From positions 47,501 to 57,500 of the forward strand of contig KV908455.1 in the NCBI GenBank assembly GCA_002005505.1: a stretch of DNA of 10,000 bases, given 5' to 3'. A program made the position numbers and the translations under genes. Below the pieces are notes generated by a model. It was not told where the DNA came from, searched no databases, and saw nothing but the letters and a program-made list of their open reading frames with translations. Shown one piece after another: positions 1-10,000 of the stretch; positions within the stretch are counted from its first letter, which is position 1, and every line of letters begins with the position of its first letter. The stretch is from Botryococcus braunii (Eukaryota; Chlorophyta; Trebouxiophyceae).

Positions 1-125
1 GTAGCCTCATATTTTAAGCGTTTGAAATTGCCGGCAGTATTGTCCGAGACTCTGCTGAAGCTCCGATTACGGGTGACGTCTATCGATTTGTGCTAGGCCC
101 TCGCCTTAATCCCTTCCTGAAGCGG

Positions 126-133
126 ATATAAAG
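126..133 (+). promoter_or_regulatory. TATA-like box
   Basis: The sequence is ATATAAAG, a good match to a plant TATA box. A start site about 30 bases on would fall near 155-165, ahead of the ATG at 173 and the donor at 302. A TATA match of this length also occurs by chance, so this is tentative. Confidence 0.3.
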
Positions 134-172
134 AAGCAAAGATTGAACAAAGTGAAAGTGAACACCCAACAA

Positions 173-292
173 ATGGGATATGTGGAACCCTCCGATAAAG
201 ACGCAGCAGGAACCACATCTACAGAGCAGGAAGGGGTGTTAAGGAATTTAACTGTGTTTCTTCAATTTGAGTTGGCGGCGACTCCACGTTAG
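173..292 (+). CDS. Short ATG ORF: possible uORF or first coding exon
   Basis: This 39-codon ORF begins MGYVEPSDKDAAG and ends at TAG 290-292. Its composition is protein-like (acidic, Ser/Thr-rich start, then a hydrophobic 'LTVFLQFEL'). I do not recognise it. A strong donor, AG|GTGAGA, lies just after the stop at 302, so if 1-301 is a 5'UTR exon this would be an upstream ORF able to damp translation of the main gene. The donor-like GTTAGT at 288 would remove the stop and make it a first coding exon, but its phase (1) does not fit the next exon's likely phase 0 entry. It may also be chance. Confidence 0.25.
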   Translation: MGYVEPSDKDAAGTTSTEQEGVLRNLTVFLQFELAATPR

Positions 293-301
293 TGTGTATA
301 G

Positions 302-307
302 GTGAGA
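302..307 (+). other. Candidate 5' splice site of a leader intron
   Basis: The sequence ATAG|GTGAGA fits the GT donor consensus well. Paired with the acceptor at 1545-1546 or 1614-1615 it would define a leader intron of about 1.2-1.3 kb before the exon holding ATG 1679. This is inferred only. Confidence 0.3.
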
Positions 308-1678
308 CGTGATAGTCCTGAACCTTTTTCGAGAAAGTATTCCAAATTCCCTGGTGGCTGCGCCTAACTTCTAGGCTGACTACCTTGTGGTACGAGTTCG
401 GAGGAAGCTCTATTCGAAGCCGCCTTCACCGGCAAAGATCTGGGTGGTTTGGGAGGGACGGTAGGAGAGGGGGGGGGGAGGGTAACTTTTCATATCCTAG
501 CTGTTCCCGTGAAGTCATCTTCACCGCATGGCAGGCAGATAATATCGCACCCACTGAGGTGCCGTCGCCGTGGGGCTTCTACTGGTCCGCGACACAATCC
601 TGGCGCATTCTTGTTAGCCGGTATGAAGGAACGGCATACATCGTATCTAGCACAATTTCATCAGGATGAAATCCGATCAAGGCACTCTGCAGCTTCCTCC
701 AGACCTCAAGTCGGTCCCTACGAAGGTTTTGGAGGTGTGCCGGAGCCGGACTATCACGGATTTGGGCCTTGTCCAGGCCCTTGAAGTCGAAATCCGATAC
801 AACACACACTGTATTGCGTTTCATGTCTGTTCCGTTGCAAATCCATTCGCTCAGGATTTCTTAAACCCAACTGCTTCGAAATCCGACCTGTGAGGTTTGC
901 AGGCGATCAAGAGCAAATCTTGGTCTGCATTATCGTCAAACTTGCATTGTTGAATGTTCATTTCAGCCTTGCCTGGACTTTCCGCGTTGGATGGTATTTT
1001 TCTCTTGGGTAAACATTTGTCAGGGTCTCGCAAGAACGCCCCAGTTGATGCTGTGTCAGGGCCATTTATGATTATAATGATCACTCAACGTGCATAATTC
1101 CTCCATAGGCATCTTGGTGTCCACCTTGCCATCTTGATAAGCACCTTGTCCATTTGTATTTACTACATGTGTTATGCTCTTGCAAACCTTGCAACACCCT
1201 CCCTTTGTGCATTGGCTGTTCCTCTCATGAGGACTGTCTTTGCACAACTTTACTGTTTCTGAAGTTTTATGATGAAGCGGTCAGACTAAGGGGCATAAGA
1301 ACTCCCCGCTTGTCTCAAGACTGGGGGTTTTGTTGATGGGAGAATGGCGGGCGCAAAAAAACACCTGCACTGTGGCTGGGAATGCGCATATGTGGCTTCA
1401 CAACTTAGTTCCTGGCAAGGAAAGCAGTGGAAAAGTCTGGTTTAGAAGTAGTGTGGTGCATGGGGCCACATACGCACATGGTGGCCAAACCCAGTAAGTA
1501 CTTGCCTGGGAAAGGCTAATAAATCGGATGGACTACTGTTAGCCAGGGCGTGTACTTTGTTGGCGTTTGTATTGTGGGACCGAATGACTTTGGGTTTGTC
1601 TGGGTCGGGGAACAGACCTATGTCCGCAACAAGATCATTCAATTTCTTGGCGAGGCTGCCTTCGCAGAGCAGGTCCAT

Positions 1679-10000
<8,322 letters not shown>

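Larger units (their letters stand above)
1..1546. other. 5' flank, probable 5'UTR and first intron; no firm gene
   Basis: No coding exon can be assigned with confidence here. The stretch contains a TATA-like box, a short ATG ORF and a consensus donor (each listed separately), consistent with a promoter, a non-coding or short first exon and a long first intron. Bases 469-478 are a run of ten G. Codon-like open stretches lie on the minus strand (824 to 579, 1084 to 851, 1247 to 1056) and on the plus strand (666-893, from a real ATG). They overlap and conflict, and the last two minus ORFs join only by changing frame. None resembles a family I know. Confidence 0.5.

Overview
This is a eukaryotic window that looks plant-lineage. 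It holds most of one long, intron-split gene on the + strand, and I see no operon, ribosome-binding site, mobile element ORF, tRNA or rRNA. The organism guess is an inference. The protein has the layout of the CBP60 (calmodulin-binding protein 60) family of streptophytes, and the introns are long (239 to 1708 bases), G/T-rich and not strongly AT-rich as flowering-plant introns usually are. A charophyte alga (Chara-like) or an early-diverging land plant fits, but the window alone cannot settle this.

Layout. Bases 1-1678 are the 5' flank, 5'UTR or first intron, with a TATA-like box near 126-133, a short ATG ORF (173-292) and a good donor at 302. The recognisable coding sequence runs through nine exons: 1679-1794 (the exon itself may begin at 1547 or 1616), 2283-2481, 3163-3339, 5048-5194, 6225-6402, 6911-7141, 7844-8131, 9391-9600 and 9840 to beyond the window end. 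All eight junctions keep GT-AG rules and reading phase (phases 2, 0, 0, 0, 1, 1, 1, 1). Joined, they give an open frame of 569 codons that is still open at base 10000.

Protein. In order it has a short helical N-terminus, a cysteine cluster (C38, C43, C48, C51, C59) that straddles the first coding junction, a beta-rich CBP60-like domain (about residues 74-210), a small helical central domain (about 214-290), a helical C-terminal domain (about 290-350) and a long Pro/Gln/Ser-rich tail. The likely role is a nuclear, DNA-binding or calmodulin-linked regulator, by family analogy only.

The introns hold the main non-coding oddities. Intron 2 carries a 112-base uninterrupted alternating purine-pyrimidine run beside a 128-base (AG)64 tract. 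Intron 6 holds a perfect 15-bp hairpin with a 4-base loop. Intron 7 contains several in-phase candidate alternative exon pieces. I did not find a new defence system, transposon or other unknown machine. The best leads are the unusual CBP60-like protein, the tail's possible alternative splicing, and the strongly non-B-DNA intron 2.
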